7,172 nt of DNA from an uncultured bacterium (GTDB lineage Bacteria; Auribacterota; Tritonobacteria; UBA1439), in NCBI GenBank assembly GCA_937858775.1, contig CALLYX010000239.1, positions 1 through 7,172 on the forward strand, in the 5' to 3' direction. Every line of letters begins with the position of its first letter. Within the stretch, counting starts at the first letter, position 1. Positions 6,225 to 7,172 of this stretch are shown here, piece after piece. A program made the position numbers and the translations under genes. The notes beneath the pieces were generated by a model, which was not told the DNA's origin, searched no databases, and was given only the letters and a program-made list of their open reading frames with translations.

Positions 6225-6761
6225 TCACCTCCCGAGCTTTCCCAGATAGTCGTCCACCCACTTCATCTCCGCCTTCAGGAGATACACCGGGCGCTCGGCG
6301 ATTCCAAGCCGGTGCGGCGGGCACCCGGCGCTGCGCAGGTACTTCTGCAACTCCCCGTAGCAGCGCGCCCTCTCCTCCAGCCCGGCCCGGTACTTCTCGA
6401 GCGCGGCGCGCGCCGTCTTCCGCGGCAGGATGCCGCAGTTGGCGATCCCGATATCGACCGGCCACTTGATGTGCCCCGGGTCGCTCAACAGGGCCTCCAG
6501 TTTCTTCGCGAGCGCCTTCCGCCCCTTCCGGCTTATCGCGTAGAGCACCCTGAGGCGATTCTGCGGGCTCACCATGTTCGTCCGCTTCACCAACCCCGCC
6601 CTCTCGCACTTCCGCAGCAGCTTGTAGATCGACGACATCGAGAGGTCGGTCCAGTAGCGCATGTCGCGCTCCCTGACGTCCTTCTCGATCTGGTACGGGT
6701 GCTTCGCCCCCTCGGAGAGCAGCCCGAGCAGCGCGGCCCCCGCGTCGGTCAGGCGTTTCAT
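6225..6761 (-). CDS. PadR-family transcriptional regulator
   Basis: A 178-residue protein. Residues 7-85 form the PadR winged helix: AALLGLLSEGAKHPYQIEKD (9-28) is the typical first helix and turn, and SMSSIYKLLRKCERAGLV (41-58) is the recognition helix region. The beta wing falls around RLRVLYAISRKG (69-80). Residues 105-175 fit the helical PadR C-terminal dimerisation region (RKTARAALEKYRAGLEERA, ending RPVYLLKAEMKWVDDYL). There are four cysteines (52, 109, 134, 147). PadR proteins are usually ligand-responsive repressors that bind inverted repeats in their own promoter and in neighbouring efflux or detoxification genes. The ATG has GAGGGGG upstream. A strong promoter lies about 35 bp before it with inverted repeats across it, which suggests autorepression. 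The stop overlaps the Shine-Dalgarno site of the M28 gene, so this is probably the first gene of an operon reaching the UvrA-like gene. Confidence 0.93.
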   Translation of the reverse strand: MKRLTDAGAALLGLLSEGAKHPYQIEKDVRERDMRYWTDLSMSSIYKLLRKCERAGLVKRTNMVSPQNRLRVLYAISRKGRKALAKKLEALLSDPGHIKWPVDIGIANCGILPRKTARAALEKYRAGLEERARCYGELQKYLRSAGCPPHRLGIAERPVYLLKAEMKWVDDYLGKLGR

Positions 6762-6781
6762 GGCGGCCCCCTCGGCCCGGT

Positions 6782-6821
6782 GTTATCATAACGATCCAAT
6801 ATAGTATGATTATAATATCAT
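6782..6821. promoter_or_regulatory. candidate PadR operators (inverted repeats over the promoter)
   Basis: Two AT-rich inverted repeats overlap the regulator promoter. GTTAT-C-ATAAC (6782-6792) covers the expected transcription start. ATGAT-TATAAT-ATCAT (6806-6821) covers the spacer and reaches the -35 box. PadR-type dimers commonly bind short AT-rich dyads of about this size. Which of the two is bound, if either, cannot be told from sequence. Confidence 0.5.
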
Positions 6822-6826
6822 GTCAA
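6798..6826 (-). promoter_or_regulatory. strong sigma70-type promoter of the PadR gene group
   Basis: On the minus strand, a consensus -35 box TTGACA (6826-6821) and a -10 box TATATT (6803-6798) are separated by exactly 17 bp. Transcription would begin near 6791, giving a leader of about 30 bases before the ATG at 6761. It is the best promoter in the window. Confidence 0.75.
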
Positions 6827-6892
6827 CAGGAATACGGCCCGGGGCGCTTCGAGGGGATGTAAATTGAAGTGAGGGCTTTCGGAAGCGGGTTT

Positions 6893-6922
6893 CCCCCCCT
6901 CGCCCACATGGGGGCGGGGGGG
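6893..6922. other. GC-rich hairpin in the PadR to tRNA-Ser gap
   Basis: The C-rich arm 6893-6905 (C7, T, CGCCC) pairs with the G-rich arm 6912-6922 (GGGCG then G6), with T6900 bulged. It lies downstream of the tRNA gene in its direction of transcription. No T-run follows, so intrinsic termination is doubtful. It could stop transcription inefficiently or protect a 3' end. I see no gene in 6827-7027. Confidence 0.35.
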
Positions 6923-7027
6923 CGAAGATCGGCGCGGGATGGGACAATCGTTCTCGCGCACGGGCCGATTGCGGGGGGAAACGGCACGCGGCCCTTTCCG
7001 CGCGCGCATCGGCCGGCGGGACGATCA

Positions 7028-7117
7028 TGGCGGAGGGGGTGGGATTCGAACCCACGAGGCCCTTGCGGGCCTACCGGTTTTCAAGACCGGCGCTTTCGTC
7101 CGCTCAGCCACCCCTCC
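7028..7117 (-). tRNA. tRNA-Ser (anticodon UGA)
   Basis: A complete 90-base gene including an encoded CCA (7030-7028). The acceptor stem is GGAGGGG (7117-7111) pairing with CCCCTCC (7038-7032), with discriminator G at 7031. The anticodon stem CCGGT/ACCGG closes a seven-base loop CTTGAAA with anticodon TGA at 7083-7081, which reads UCA serine codons. The long variable arm GGCCC-GCAA-GGGCC is typical of serine tRNAs, and the T arm is GTGGG-TTCGAAT-CCCAC. It is not selenocysteine tRNA, which has anticodon TCA. I found no convincing promoter in the 55 bp to its right. Confidence 0.97.
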
Positions 7118-7172
7118 GACCGTCATCCATGATGATACTACTCAACGCGCGTCCGGGGGAACAGCAATAAGC

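Noticed and set aside
4959..6791. 610-codon open frame on the plus strand
   Set aside because: It is antisense to the M28 and PadR genes, whose motifs are clear on the other strand. The product is Arg/Pro/Leu-rich without domains.
6827..7027. Integration site or small gene next to the tRNA
   Set aside because: There is no repeat of the tRNA 3' end, no integrase, and no frame with a credible start in this gap.
7028..7117. Selenocysteine tRNA, suggested by the YgeY-like gene and the length of 90 bases
   Set aside because: The anticodon is TGA, not TCA, and the stems have ordinary serine-tRNA lengths (7-bp acceptor, 5-bp T stem).
1..7172. CRISPR array
   Set aside because: No regularly spaced identical repeats are present. 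The only longer direct repeat occurs twice, 460 bp apart, at the ends of the transposase.

Overview
The window is GC-rich throughout (about two thirds G+C by eye). It is broken only by two short AT-rich islands, at about 1921-1952 and 6781-6828, and each of these carries a good sigma70-type promoter. Every gene I can support lies on the minus strand. The long plus-strand reading frames are shadows created by high GC at third codon positions. The sequence suggests a high-GC bacterium with strong Shine-Dalgarno sites and a tRNA gene that encodes its CCA end. I cannot name the phylum.

Reading in the direction of transcription (right to left), the first gene is tRNA-Ser(UGA) at 7117-7028, followed by about 200 bp without a gene. 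A promoter at 6826-6798, overlapped by inverted repeats, then drives a first gene group: a PadR-family regulator (6761-6225), an M28-family metallopeptidase (6218-4773), a frameshifted IS200/REP-type tyrosine transposase (4864-4400) and a short-class UvrA-like ABC ATPase (4344-2083). The transposase lies between the peptidase and the UvrA-like gene, and a 23-bp direct repeat (22/23 identical) lies at both of its ends. The right-hand copy lies inside the non-conserved 3' tail of the peptidase. The left-hand copy carries a clean ATG version of the transposase N-terminus, just before the UvrA-like start.

After a 201-bp gap holding a second promoter (1951-1923), a second gene group runs off the window: an unrecognised 119-residue protein with a basic helical tail (1881-1522), a YgeY-like M20 metallohydrolase (1456-176) and the N-terminus of a UbiA-family prenyltransferase (179-1). 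The last two are coupled by an ATGA overlap, and the prenyltransferase reading frame passes through a run of ten G.

Functionally, the first group looks like a PadR-controlled unit, probably autoregulated, whose effectors are a peptidase and a UvrA paralogue lacking the UvrB-binding region. UvrA paralogues of that class are linked to drug tolerance in some bacteria, so this could be a ligand-responsive resistance or stress unit that a small transposable element has invaded. That last step is inference. The second group has no obvious shared pathway visible in the window.
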